Positions 53,302 through 62,999 are shown, counted from the first letter of the stretch. The stretch: 64,000 nucleotides of DNA from Ferruginibacter yonginensis (GCF_042651465.1 NZ_JBHSCZ010000001.1:992001-1056000), one strand, 5' to 3'. A program made the numbers and translations. The notes: generated by a model not told the origin, from the sequence alone.

Positions 53302-55272
53302 CTATTTTTTATTGTTCACCAACATCCATTTAGAGGTTTCATACAAGGCTGATGTTAATTGTGATAATTGTTTTTTCACAGAATCTTGCTGAACAGCCGA
53401 TAACATGATTGGTTTATTGGTGATGGATACCAATTCTTCTTTTTGTATGCGTATGTTTTTTCGGTAAAAATAATCGTTGGTTACAACGCCAATCCAACCG
53501 GGTGCATGGTAAATAATAAAAGCTGCATTGGGCTTGGTATGAGCATCAAGTAAATCTCTACCCAATGTAGTATTGGTATACGTTTGTTGTACCATACCTG
53601 CAATGGTGGGCAATACATCTATTTGTGATACTACTTCGCTATGTTGTTGAGGCGTTAACAATGCTGGAGCATAAAATAGTAAAGGAATATGTTCATCTGC
53701 CAAACGTTGTTCGTTCCAAGCTGAAGGGTATACCGCTGCTGCATTACCTTCTACCCCATGGTCACCAACAAATACAAAAATGGTATTGTTGAAATATTTT
53801 TCTTTTTTTGCAGCTTCCATAAACTTTTGAAAACAATAATCTGTGTAGGCAAAAGCATTGTACTCTTTTAACGATTCAAAACCGTTTTTAAGCAACGTTT
53901 CTTCAGGTATATTTTTGGGAATAAAATCTTTATCTTCTTCAGGCAAATTAAATGGACGATGATTATCGGCCGTTTGAATAATGGTAAAAAAAGGCTTGGT
54001 TTGCTGTGCCATTACTTTGTTAGCTTCTAAAAATAAATTTTTATCGCTAATACCCCAAACATTGAGTTTTGCCGCTTTATACTGACCTTCTTCATAAATA
54101 CGAATGCCGTCAATATTTTTTACCAGCCCTTTGAAATTATTGAATTCGCTACGACCGCCTATAAAATAAAATTTTTCGTACCCATCAAAATCGTTGATGA
54201 TGGTACGCTGGTTTACTGCGGCTTCATTACGGGTGGAGAATTTCGACAACTGTACATCAGGTATACCCGTAATAGTAGCAAATACACCACGTGCTGTACC
54301 AAATGTGGGTGAAAAACATCGGTTAAAAAAAATACCTTCTTTAGTGAGTTGATTAAAGTAGGGTGTGCTGTTTAATTCATTACCACTCATGCTACTTTTA
54401 TACATACTAAAACTTTCACAAATAACGAGTACCACATTGGGCGTACTTTCTAAAGCTTTACTACTCGGGTGCACTACTCTTTTATAACTATTGGATGCAG
54501 CATCAAGCCCCAAAAAAGAACGCATTTGAGGAAGATGTTCTTGTGCATGGGTTTTGTAATCGGGGTCTCTAAAACGTAAGGTGGTAAAAAAGTTTTGCAA
54601 AGGATTTAAAGCCAAGTTGCTTTTAAATTCATCATTCAAATTAAATGCCCTAAAAAAATTAAGCGGTTTGGCCGTAAAAAAACCATACATAAACCAACCC
54701 AAAATAATGAGTGCTGCTGCATGCCAACGCCTGCGGTAACCAAACTTATGTATGTTGGCATTTTTACCTTCTACCACCACATGCGTTTTTTTAAACATCC
54801 AAATAATCATTAGCACAGCACCAATTAGGCCCACCAAAATCCAAACGATGGGATAGCTCTGCCAAACCATTTGCATACTTTCACGAGGGTCTTCAGCAAA
54901 AATAAGTGCATCGGCATTGAGCCTAGCATTAATGTAGGCAAACTGACCAAAATCAGCACCATAAAAAAACAATACTAATAAGGTAATGATGCCTAAATAA
55001 GCTGTCCATATTTTTTGTGAGGTTTCATTAAAAAAAGGCGAAAAACGAGACACTACTGATAAGGTGGCGATGGGCATTAAAATAAAAGCTATCCAACGTA
55101 AATCATATTTTAAACCCAACCAAAACGATGGCCAAAGTTCATTTATACTAATATTACCAGGCTTAAAACATACAACAGTAGCTACCCTAAAAGCAGTAAA
55201 AATAAACAGGTAAATTAAAAATAACTTAACAATCCATTGAATTGTTTTAGGCACTCGCCATTTTATAAGCAT
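53302..55272 (-). CDS. LtaS-like sulfatase-fold membrane enzyme, copy 1
   Basis: A 656-residue protein with about five N-terminal membrane spans (to about residue 215) and a large extracytoplasmic alkaline-phosphatase-superfamily domain. Metal and catalytic motifs: LVICESFSMYKSS, FGTARGVFATITGIPDV (Thr nucleophile region, about 324), QTADNHRP and FVGDHGVEG. The family transfers phosphoglycerol or phosphoethanolamine from lipids to surface polymers. In a Gram-negative the acceptor may be LPS core or a lipid. Downstream member of a tandem pair, 78 nt after copy 2. Confidence 0.88.
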   Translation of the reverse strand: MLIKWRVPKTIQWIVKLFLIYLFIFTAFRVATVVCFKPGNISINELWPSFWLGLKYDLRWIAFILMPIATLSVVSRFSPFFNETSQKIWTAYLGIITLLVLFFYGADFGQFAYINARLNADALIFAEDPRESMQMVWQSYPIVWILVGLIGAVLMIIWMFKKTHVVVEGKNANIHKFGYRRRWHAAALIILGWFMYGFFTAKPLNFFRAFNLNDEFKSNLALNPLQNFFTTLRFRDPDYKTHAQEHLPQMRSFLGLDAASNSYKRVVHPSSKALESTPNVVLVICESFSMYKSSMSGNELNSTPYFNQLTKEGIFFNRCFSPTFGTARGVFATITGIPDVQLSKFSTRNEAAVNQRTIINDFDGYEKFYFIGGRSEFNNFKGLVKNIDGIRIYEEGQYKAAKLNVWGISDKNLFLEANKVMAQQTKPFFTIIQTADNHRPFNLPEEDKDFIPKNIPEETLLKNGFESLKEYNAFAYTDYCFQKFMEAAKKEKYFNNTIFVFVGDHGVEGNAAAVYPSAWNEQRLADEHIPLLFYAPALLTPQQHSEVVSQIDVLPTIAGMVQQTYTNTTLGRDLLDAHTKPNAAFIIYHAPGWIGVVTNDYFYRKNIRIQKEELVSITNKPIMLSAVQQDSVKKQLSQLTSALYETSKWMLVNNKK

Positions 55273-55350
55273 TGTTGTGTATTGGTTTTTTGTTCAGCAA
55301 TTGCAATGATACCATTTTTATTAAAACAGCAACTTACATTTGTTAGTACT

Positions 55351-57339
55351 TTATTGCAAACGCTTCTTATTATTGAGCAACAAATATTTTGAACTGTAAT
55401 AAAAAGCATCGGTTAATGAGGCCATGTTAGCTTTAATACTATCTGTTATTTTATTGGGCACAATAGCATTGTTATTTTTAACTGAAACAAAATCAATGGC
55501 GCCTGTATTTAAACTTTTTGCATAATAATAATCGTTACCCACCACACCAATTGTTCGAGTATCAGGGTCGGCAATAAAGGCAACCCTATGTTTTTGTATT
55601 GTTGTATCAAATAAATTAACGCCTAAGGTGGTATTGGTATATTGTTGATTAGCCAAGTGGGCTACGGTTGGCAATACATCAAGTTGCGATGCAGGTGCAG
55701 CAATACGTTGCGGTTGTAAAAACTTTGGCGCATAAAATAATAGTGGTACATGTTCGGCCAAAATTCCTTGCTTGGTAAAGCTTTGTGGAAATAAATTACC
55801 GGCATCGCCCCTTAGGCCGTGGTCGCCTACAAACACAAAAATGGTATTGTTGAAATAAGGCTGTTTTTTGGCCGCTTCTATAAATTGTTGAAAACAAAAA
55901 TCAGCATACCGAAATGCATTGTACTGCCCATTATCATCAAAACCATATTTTTTTAGCGTATCGGCAGGGTAATTAAGTACTTTGAAAGCTTGTTGATCTT
56001 CAGCAGGTATGGTATATGGTCGATGATTATCTGCCGTTTGAATAATTGAAATAAAAGGCTTGTTTTGTTGTGCCAATATGTTATTTGCTTCTAAAAATAA
56101 ATTCTTATCACTAATGCCCCAAACATCCACTTTTTTAGCTTTAAAATGATCTTCTTCAAAAATTTGTAAACCAATAATATTGTTTTTTAATACGCCTCTA
56201 ATATTCGCCCACGTAGTACTGCCACCTAAAAAATACATTTTTTCATAGCCTTCAAAATCATTCATAATACTATGTTGATTTACTGCTGCTGGGTTTCGGC
56301 TTGCAGTTTTATTATCTTCTACATCTGGTATGCCTGTTACGGTGGCCCAAACACCTCTTGCTGTACCAAAAGCTGGGGTAAAACAACGTTCAAAAAAAAT
56401 ACCTTGTTGGCACATGCTATTAAAGTAGGGTGTGGCATTGAGTGCATTGCCGAACATTGAGCTTTTATAAGCACTAAAACTTTCACAAATTACAATTACA
56501 ATATTTGGCTTATTGGTAAAGTTTGCATTTGCTTGATGTACCCTATCGAACATTAATTGCTCTGCATTGGGTTGTTGTATACCCAAATACGTTGCCATAG
56601 TGGGGTAAACTTCTTTTACTTTTTTAACATCATAGCCCGACTTTTTAAAACTAAGCGTACTTAAAAAACTTTGAAATGGATTGAGTGATGTGTTTGCTTT
56701 AAAATCATCAGATAAATTAAAAGCATCGCTCCACCGCAAAGGATATTGACCTATTTTTCCGAACACCGCGAACCCCAACAGCAACATAAATACGATGGTG
56801 GCTACAACTTTATTTTTGGTAGTAGTGTCTGCATGTTGTGCTTGCACTTTTAGTAACAACTTCTTTATAAACCATACAAAAAGCCACATACAGAGTAATA
56901 AAAAAAGTAAAATACGTACAATAGGGTACGTTTGCCACATCATAGTAGCGGAAATACCAGCATCTTGTGCAAAACTAACAATGGCGGCACTTAAGCGTTG
57001 TTTTAGGTAATCATAATAATAAAAATCGCTGCCATAAGCTATTAAAAAAACGAAAAAAATCAATGTTAAAAAACCCACCCAAAACGTACTATTTTTCTTG
57101 TGCTTAAAAAAATTAAACGCTGGTATCATCATTAAAAAATTCATTACAATACCCAAAGCCGCCACAATTCTAAGATCGTACCGCAACCCCAACAACATCA
57201 TTGAACCACTAAATGGTTTATTGCTAGGTTTATAATGGTAAAAGAAAAAGAGCCTGTACACCATCATCAATAACAATAAAAAAAACATTACTTGCACAAT
57301 GAATTTTATAGATGAGGTGAATGGTATGAAACGCTTCAT
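55351..57339 (-). CDS. LtaS-like sulfatase-fold membrane enzyme, copy 2
   Basis: A 662-residue paralog of the next gene, similar along its whole length. Five N-terminal spans to about residue 210, then ICESFSAYKSSMFGNALNATP, FGTARGVWATVTGIPDV (about 325), QTADNHRPYTIP and FVGDHGLRGDAG. All motifs needed for activity are present in both copies. Same possible role, with the acceptor unknown. Probably co-transcribed with copy 1. Confidence 0.88.
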   Translation of the reverse strand: MKRFIPFTSSIKFIVQVMFFLLLLMMVYRLFFFYHYKPSNKPFSGSMMLLGLRYDLRIVAALGIVMNFLMMIPAFNFFKHKKNSTFWVGFLTLIFFVFLIAYGSDFYYYDYLKQRLSAAIVSFAQDAGISATMMWQTYPIVRILLFLLLCMWLFVWFIKKLLLKVQAQHADTTTKNKVVATIVFMLLLGFAVFGKIGQYPLRWSDAFNLSDDFKANTSLNPFQSFLSTLSFKKSGYDVKKVKEVYPTMATYLGIQQPNAEQLMFDRVHQANANFTNKPNIVIVICESFSAYKSSMFGNALNATPYFNSMCQQGIFFERCFTPAFGTARGVWATVTGIPDVEDNKTASRNPAAVNQHSIMNDFEGYEKMYFLGGSTTWANIRGVLKNNIIGLQIFEEDHFKAKKVDVWGISDKNLFLEANNILAQQNKPFISIIQTADNHRPYTIPAEDQQAFKVLNYPADTLKKYGFDDNGQYNAFRYADFCFQQFIEAAKKQPYFNNTIFVFVGDHGLRGDAGNLFPQSFTKQGILAEHVPLLFYAPKFLQPQRIAAPASQLDVLPTVAHLANQQYTNTTLGVNLFDTTIQKHRVAFIADPDTRTIGVVGNDYYYAKSLNTGAIDFVSVKNNNAIVPNKITDSIKANMASLTDAFYYSSKYLLLNNKKRLQ

Positions 57340-57392
57340 ATAGCTATTTAAAAATTTGCGCTAAGTTAAATTGTTTACCGATGTATATAGTA

Positions 57393-57424
57393 TTGATTGT
57401 TTTGAAAGGTATTATTTACTTTTG
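57393..57424 (+). promoter_or_regulatory. Promoter of the PAP2 gene
   Basis: TTG (57393-57395), 21-nt spacer, TACTTTTG (57417-57424). The -7 element ends only 7 nt before the ATG at 57432, so the mRNA should be almost leaderless. Confidence 0.55.
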
Positions 57425-57431
57425 AGTGAAT

Positions 57432-57995
57432 ATGAATGCAATTATACAAGCAGATAGGGCCATTTTTGAATGGATAAACGACCATTGCCATAACAGTTTT
57501 TTTGATTGGTTAATGCCCCATATACGCAATTCAATTACTTGGGTACCCTTTTATATATTTCTGTTAGCCTTTGTGGTAGTCAACTTTAAAAAAAATAGTT
57601 TTTGGTGGATTTTATTTGCAGCAGGTACCGTTATCTTATCAAATTTTATTAGCAGCGATATTATAAAAGAAAACATTCACCGCTTAAGACCTTGCAACGA
57701 CCCGTACTTTAAAGAAAAAATTAATTTTTTGTTAGCATACCGTCCTCAAAGCTCTAGTTTTACTTCATCACATGCCACCAATCACTTTGCTATGGCGGCT
57801 TTTTTCTATTTTACCTTAAAAAAACATATTGGCAATATAGCTTGGCTTTTCTTTTTTTGGGGTGCCATTATTTGCATAGCACAGGTATATGTGGGTGTAC
57901 ATTTTCCGCTGGATGTAATTGCAGGTGGTTTAATTGGCTTTGTTTTCGGATATTTGTGTGCAAAGGCTTTTAACAAAAGCTATTTTTTGATGTAA
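57432..57995 (+). CDS. PAP2-family membrane phosphatase
   Basis: A 187-residue protein with about five membrane spans and the three PAP2 motifs: KENIHRLRPC (about 80), SSFTSSHATNHF (about 110) and GVHFPLDVIAGG (about 157), with catalytic His residues in the last two. Likely an undecaprenyl-pyrophosphate or lipid phosphatase at the inner membrane. The frame opens at GTG 57426, two codons upstream. The next gene starts 9 nt after the stop, so one operon. Confidence 0.9.
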   Translation: MNAIIQADRAIFEWINDHCHNSFFDWLMPHIRNSITWVPFYIFLLAFVVVNFKKNSFWWILFAAGTVILSNFISSDIIKENIHRLRPCNDPYFKEKINFLLAYRPQSSSFTSSHATNHFAMAAFFYFTLKKHIGNIAWLFFFWGAIICIAQVYVGVHFPLDVIAGGLIGFVFGYLCAKAFNKSYFLM

Positions 57996-58004
57996 TTCAA
58001 CAAA

Positions 58005-59324
58005 ATGACAGAGGTTTTTATATTAATTTTATTAATACTTTTTAACGCACTCTTTGTAATGAGTGAAATTGCTTTGGTTAGTGCCCGTAAAAGTAGGTTG
58101 GAGGGCTTGGCCGCCAAAGGCGATGAAAAAGCAAAAGCGGCATTGGACCTTGCCAATAATCCCGAAAAATTTTTAAGTACCGCAACAATCGGTATTACTT
58201 TAATTGCCATTTTAACGGGTGTGTATGCGGAAGATAAGTTCAGTCACTTATTAGCACCTATTGTACAAACGCAATTTCCGAACCTTTCACCTACCTACGC
58301 TGCAGGTATTGCTACCACAGTTGTGGTGATTGTAGTTACTTTTTTATCAATCATATTTGGTGAGTTAATACCGAAAAAATTTGGTTTGTTACGTGCAGAA
58401 AAAATTGCAAGATCAGTAGCATTACCCATGAACTTTTTGTCGCTCATTATGCACCCTTTCGTATGGTTATTATCAGGCATCACTAATTTAATTTTCAAAA
58501 TTTTCAATATTAAAAAAGCTACTGATAGTGCAGTAACAGAAGAAGAAATTAAAGCTATGATAACTGAAGGTAGTGAACATGGCTCTATTGAAGAAGATGA
58601 AAAAGATATTATAGAACGAGTTTTTCATTTAGGTGATAGAAATATAACCTCATTAATGACACACCGTACCGATATTGTATGGTACGATATGAACGATACG
58701 GTAAACGATGTTAAAAACAAATCGGCCGAAATTATTTATAGTACGTTCCCTATTTGCGAAAGCACTGTTGACAATATTAAAGGCATTGTATACGTGAAAG
58801 ATTTGCTGAAAGCTAACCCTGATGCACCTTTGGCTAATATTATTAAACCTGCGCTTTTTGTACCCGAAAATAATTCTGCTTACCAAGTTTTAGAAAAATT
58901 TAAAGGCACTAAAATACATTCGGCATTTATTGTAAATGAATATGGCACACTTGAAGGAATGATTACCTTGAATGATATTTTAGAAGCCATTATTGGCGAT
59001 GTACCACAAATTGGGCAAGAGGAATATGGTATTATTAAAAGAGATGATGGTTCGTATTTAGTAGATGCCCAAATACATTTTTACGACTTTTTAAGCTACT
59101 ACCAAAAAGCTGAATGGATGAATGAAGGCGAACACGAATTTGACACCCTTGCAGGTTTTGTATTACATGAGTTAGAACATATACCTGCAACTGGCGAAAA
59201 ATTTGAATGGAGAGATTTTAGCTTCGAAATTTTAGATATGGATGGTCAACGCATTGATAAAATTTTAGTAGTCATTTCTGACGAATTGAAAGATCAAATG
59301 AGTGAAGATGAAGATGACTTATAA
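58005..59324 (+). CDS. CNNM/HlyC-CorC family membrane protein
   Basis: A 439-residue protein. N-terminal DUF21 membrane domain to about residue 190, with FNALFVMSEIALVSARKSRL and a FGELIPKKFGL turn, then a CBS pair (about 205-330: ITSLMTHRTDIVWYD; SAFIVNEYGTLEGMITLNDILEAIIGD) and a C-terminal CorC/HlyC domain (about 345-430). Old name hemolysin; the family is now linked to magnesium and other divalent-cation export. Co-transcribed with the PAP2 gene. Confidence 0.92.
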   Translation: MTEVFILILLILFNALFVMSEIALVSARKSRLEGLAAKGDEKAKAALDLANNPEKFLSTATIGITLIAILTGVYAEDKFSHLLAPIVQTQFPNLSPTYAAGIATTVVVIVVTFLSIIFGELIPKKFGLLRAEKIARSVALPMNFLSLIMHPFVWLLSGITNLIFKIFNIKKATDSAVTEEEIKAMITEGSEHGSIEEDEKDIIERVFHLGDRNITSLMTHRTDIVWYDMNDTVNDVKNKSAEIIYSTFPICESTVDNIKGIVYVKDLLKANPDAPLANIIKPALFVPENNSAYQVLEKFKGTKIHSAFIVNEYGTLEGMITLNDILEAIIGDVPQIGQEEYGIIKRDDGSYLVDAQIHFYDFLSYYQKAEWMNEGEHEFDTLAGFVLHELEHIPATGEKFEWRDFSFEILDMDGQRIDKILVVISDELKDQMSEDEDDL

Positions 59325-59333
59325 TAAACAACA

Positions 59334-59846
59334 TTAAAACGATAATACAGCCCTGTTTTCAGGGTTGTTTAGTTTTGTGCTCTTTCTATCACCATTAACT
59401 ATAAAGTGTATCAAACTAATTTGTTCACTTTTATACTCATACAAAATATCATCCGTAACCACTGCGTTTTTTACCGATGTAACATTATCAGCTTGGTAAT
59501 AACTATAAATACCTTCATCTATTTTTTCAAAACCTAAATATTTGAGTGCCACTTGTTTGCCATCTACATTTATTTTTAAATGCTTTTGCACATAATCATT
59601 AATGAGTTTATCCATTGCAGGTTTTAAATTTGCATCAGCTAAATCAATTTTTGTTTTATAAACAGTACGGAGCGTTTTTTCAAAATCATCAGTAAATATT
59701 TTACAACTTACTTCCAACGTTTTTTCTTTAGCGTTGTGTTCAATTTCTGTTACACTTACAAATATGGGATGTTGTTTTGGCGTACTTACTGTAAATAATG
59801 TACCCATAAAAGCCATTGTTAACCACTTATGTAAAAAACTGAGCAT
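59334..59846 (-). CDS. Exported DUF6702-like protein
   Basis: A 170-residue protein with an N-terminal signal segment. The mature part (HPIFVSVTEIEHNAKEKTLEVSCKIFTDDFEKTL ... YSYYQADN) matches the DUF6702-type family seen in Bacteroidota near peptidases and HupE-like proteins; function unknown. Divergent from the HupE/UreJ-like gene and convergent with the HlyC gene, 9 nt apart. The region coding its last residues contains a small hairpin (CAGCCCTG/CAGGGTTG, 59347-59366). Confidence 0.75.
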   Translation of the reverse strand: MLSFLHKWLTMAFMGTLFTVSTPKQHPIFVSVTEIEHNAKEKTLEVSCKIFTDDFEKTLRTVYKTKIDLADANLKPAMDKLINDYVQKHLKINVDGKQVALKYLGFEKIDEGIYSYYQADNVTSVKNAVVTDDILYEYKSEQISLIHFIVNGDRKSTKLNNPENRAVLSF

Positions 59847-59930
59847 AATGTAAAAAAATTATTGTTTCCTTTTATATTTGACAACCTTAAACAACAAACT
59901 TACAGCAAACGCACTTAGTAGCAACCATAC

Positions 59931-60506
59931 ATGAACGATTTAGCATTTTATTTTAAAGAAGGGTGGCAACACATTATTAGTTGGGATGCACTCGACCACC
60001 AACTATTTATTATTGCACTAGCGGCTATTTATGTGGTGAAAGATTGGAAACAGGTATTGGTTTTGGTTACAGCCTTTACCATTGGGCACTCCGCTACTTT
60101 GGCTTTAAGTGTGTATGATGTGGTTAGAATTAATGACAAATGGGTGGAATTTTTAATACCATGTACCATCGTTATTACAGCGATTTTTAATTTTTTTCAA
60201 ACAGATTTTACCCAAAAAAAATGGCGATTAAATTATTTTTTCGCTTTATTCTTTGGCTTAATTCATGGGCTTGGTTTTGCCAATACCATTCGTTTTATGT
60301 TGGCAAAAAACCAAACCATTGGTTGGAGTTTGTTTGGTTTTAATGTTGGTTTAGAGGCAGGGCAAATTATAGTTGTTTTTACAATACTTTTATTAAGCTA
60401 TTTATGTATCAATCTTTTAAAAATTGAGAGAAAATGGTGGGTATACTTTTTAAGCAGCGCAACTTTAATTGCTGCTGCAATATTTGCTTTTCAAAGACTA
60501 CCATAA
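59931..60506 (+). CDS. HupE/UreJ-like membrane protein
   Basis: A 191-residue protein with about six spans. DALDHQLFIIALAAIY, TAFTIGHSATLALS and FGLIHGLGFAN, with conserved His residues in TM segments, are the HupE/UreJ_2 pattern. The family is linked to metal (often nickel) uptake, but the version next to DUF6702 and M1 peptidase genes has no proven role. It follows a TATATTTG element at 59873-59880 and precedes the M1 peptidase by 54 nt. Confidence 0.82.
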   Translation: MNDLAFYFKEGWQHIISWDALDHQLFIIALAAIYVVKDWKQVLVLVTAFTIGHSATLALSVYDVVRINDKWVEFLIPCTIVITAIFNFFQTDFTQKKWRLNYFFALFFGLIHGLGFANTIRFMLAKNQTIGWSLFGFNVGLEAGQIIVVFTILLLSYLCINLLKIERKWWVYFLSSATLIAAAIFAFQRLP

Positions 60507-60560
60507 ATTAGTTAACTTTATTTTTTTATGAATATAAATAGTTCACTCAATACAACATCA

Positions 60561-62939
60561 ATGAAAAAAATCATCTTCTCACTTTTTTTAGTGGCAAGTG
60601 GCAGTAGTTTGTTGGCACAGGATATTAAAAATAATCCTGGTAGCAACCATGCCAATCGTTTTGAACAACTAGGTACTATTTTACCTACGCCAAATGAGTA
60701 CAGAACGGCAAGTGGTGCACCCGGGCCAAAATATTGGCAACAACGTTGCGACTATGATATCGTTTGCGAACTTGATGAACCCAACAGAAAATTATTAGGT
60801 AAAGAAACAGTAACCTACTACAACAACTCTCCTGATAATTTATCATACCTATGGATTCAGCTTGATGAAAACGAACATAGTTCTATCAACAATTCAGGCT
60901 ATGAAGGCAGCAACGGTATGCCACGTACTACAACTGATGCTGATTTAAAAAGGCTTGAAACAGGTAAACTTGATAAAGAGTATGGCGATAATATCACCAA
61001 AGTAACCAATGCAGCCGGTGTGCCTTTAGCGTATACCATCAACAAAACCATGATGCGTATTGAGTTGCCACAAACTTTAAAACCAGGCCAACAATTCATC
61101 TTCAAAATTGAATGGAATTACAACATCATTGAGCGTACCAAATATGGCGGTCGTGGTGGTTACGAATACTTCCCTGAAGATGGTAACGACTTATATACCA
61201 TGACACAGTGGTACCCACGCCTTTGTGTATACAGCGATTTCCAAGGTTGGCAAAACCACCAATTTGTAGGTACAGGTGAGTTTGCACTTACTTTTGGAAA
61301 TTTTAAAGTTGCTATGACGGTACCTGCTGACCATGTGGTAATGGCAACCGGACAAGGCCAAAACTACCAACAAGTATTAACGCCTGCACAATATGCTCGT
61401 TGGCAAACAGCCCAAAATGCTAAAGATGTGGTAGAAGTTGTTACCCTTGCTGAAGCTAAAGAAAGAGAAACCAAAAAATCAACCGCCAAAAAAACTTGGA
61501 TATTTAAGGCTGATATGGTTCGTGATTTTGCTTGGGGCAGCAGCCGCAAATTTGTGTGGGATGCTATGCCAACTTACATTGATGGTAAAAAAGTAATGTG
61601 TATGAGTGCCTATGGTAAAGAAGCATATGGCTTGTACAGAAAGTTTAGTACCAAAGCAGTTGCACACACCATTAAAAGCTATTCAAAATTCACCATACCT
61701 TACCCTTACCCAGTAGCTCAAAGTTTAGAAGCTGCTAATGGTATGGAATACCCAATGATTTGCTTTAACTATGGCCGTACTGAAAAAGATGGCACTTATA
61801 GCGAAGGCACTAAAAACGGTATGCTTGGTGTAGTAATACATGAAGTTGGCCACAACTTCTTCCCAATGATCATTAATAGCGATGAACGCCAATGGAGTTG
61901 GATGGATGAAGGATTAAATTCATTTGTAGAGTATTTAACTGAAGAATTATACGATAATAAATACCCAGTAAGCAAAGGCCCAGCATACAAAATTGTTGAT
62001 TACATGAAGCTTCCGAAAGACCAATTGGAACCCATTATGACCAACAGTGAAAACATTGTACAATTTGGACCAAATGCCTACAGCAAACCAGCTACTGGTT
62101 TAAATATTTTGAGAGAAACCATTATGGGTCGCCAAAGTTTTGACTATGCTTTTAAAGAGTACGCAAAACGTTGGGCTTTTAAACACCCAACCCCAGCTGA
62201 TTTTTTCAGAACAATGGAAGATGCAAGTGCTGAAGATTTAGATTGGTTTTGGAGAGGTTGGTTCTACAACACTGACCCATGCGACATTTCATTAGATACC
62301 GTACGTTGGGCCAACTTAAGTGTTGAAACCACAGCACCTAACAGAACCACAAGCAGTACAGTAACGCAGCCAATTTCAAAACCAATTTTAAATGCGTTTG
62401 ATGATATTTCAAAACAGCGTAATCGTGATGACAAAAAAATTGTTTTCGCAACAGATGCTGATGAAAGCTTACGTGATTTTTATTGGAAATACGATAGAGG
62501 TTTGGTAAAAGTTGATAGTACGCCAGCTTCTATTACAGTACCACCACCATCTACCGATACTTTAACTACTGAACAAAAAATTGCAATTGCAGGTAATAAA
62601 AACATGTACGAACTTACTTTTAGCAATAAAGGTGGTTTAGTAATGCCTATTATTATTGAGTGGACGTTTAAAGATGGTACTAAAGAAATAGACCGCATTG
62701 CAGCGCAAGTATGGCGTAAAAACGAAAACAAAGTGGTAAAAACTTTTGTAAAAAGTAAAGAAGTAGCGTCAATTAAATTAGATCCAATGAGAGAAACAGC
62801 AGACATTAACGAGAAAAACAATGTTTGGAACATTGCCGCAGAACCTTCAAAGTTTCAATTATTTAAAGCAAGAAATGGTGGCAATGCAAGAGGCGCTAGC
62901 AGTGGTGCAGTAAACCCAATGCAAAGAGAAATTAAATAA
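60561..62939 (+). CDS. Exported M1-family metallopeptidase
   Basis: A 792-residue protein with a signal peptide (about 1-19). N-terminal beta saddle domain, then GMEYPM (substrate-binding GxMEN-like motif, about 395) and the zinc site HEVGHNF (about 426) with the third ligand Glu in DEGLNSFVEY. It would remove N-terminal residues from peptides in the periplasm or at the outer surface. The C-terminal Arg/Gly/Ser tail has no T9SS signal. The ATG at 60561 gives the signal peptide; an in-frame ATG 11 codons upstream does not. Confidence 0.92.
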   Translation: MKKIIFSLFLVASGSSLLAQDIKNNPGSNHANRFEQLGTILPTPNEYRTASGAPGPKYWQQRCDYDIVCELDEPNRKLLGKETVTYYNNSPDNLSYLWIQLDENEHSSINNSGYEGSNGMPRTTTDADLKRLETGKLDKEYGDNITKVTNAAGVPLAYTINKTMMRIELPQTLKPGQQFIFKIEWNYNIIERTKYGGRGGYEYFPEDGNDLYTMTQWYPRLCVYSDFQGWQNHQFVGTGEFALTFGNFKVAMTVPADHVVMATGQGQNYQQVLTPAQYARWQTAQNAKDVVEVVTLAEAKERETKKSTAKKTWIFKADMVRDFAWGSSRKFVWDAMPTYIDGKKVMCMSAYGKEAYGLYRKFSTKAVAHTIKSYSKFTIPYPYPVAQSLEAANGMEYPMICFNYGRTEKDGTYSEGTKNGMLGVVIHEVGHNFFPMIINSDERQWSWMDEGLNSFVEYLTEELYDNKYPVSKGPAYKIVDYMKLPKDQLEPIMTNSENIVQFGPNAYSKPATGLNILRETIMGRQSFDYAFKEYAKRWAFKHPTPADFFRTMEDASAEDLDWFWRGWFYNTDPCDISLDTVRWANLSVETTAPNRTTSSTVTQPISKPILNAFDDISKQRNRDDKKIVFATDADESLRDFYWKYDRGLVKVDSTPASITVPPPSTDTLTTEQKIAIAGNKNMYELTFSNKGGLVMPIIIEWTFKDGTKEIDRIAAQVWRKNENKVVKTFVKSKEVASIKLDPMRETADINEKNNVWNIAAEPSKFQLFKARNGGNARGASSGAVNPMQREIK

Positions 62940-62961
62940 CAAATGTTTGTTTGATACTATT

Positions 62962-62993
62962 AAAAAAGGCTTGAAATATTTCAAGCCTTTTTT
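62962..62993. terminator. Bidirectional terminator, M1 peptidase / MORN-like gene
   Basis: A perfect 32-bp palindrome, AAAAAAGGCTTGAAAT and its complement, between convergent genes. The hairpin would have a small central loop. Confidence 0.9.
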
Positions 62994-62999
62994 AATGTT

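Noticed and set aside
53302..57339. Gram-positive origin suggested by LtaS-like genes
   Set aside because: SusC/D, PorU/V and LolA show an outer membrane; the family is widespread in Gram-negatives.
59347..59366. Terminator between the HlyC and DUF6702 genes
   Set aside because: The hairpin CAGCCCTG/CAGGGTTG lies within DUF6702 coding sequence and has no T-tract.
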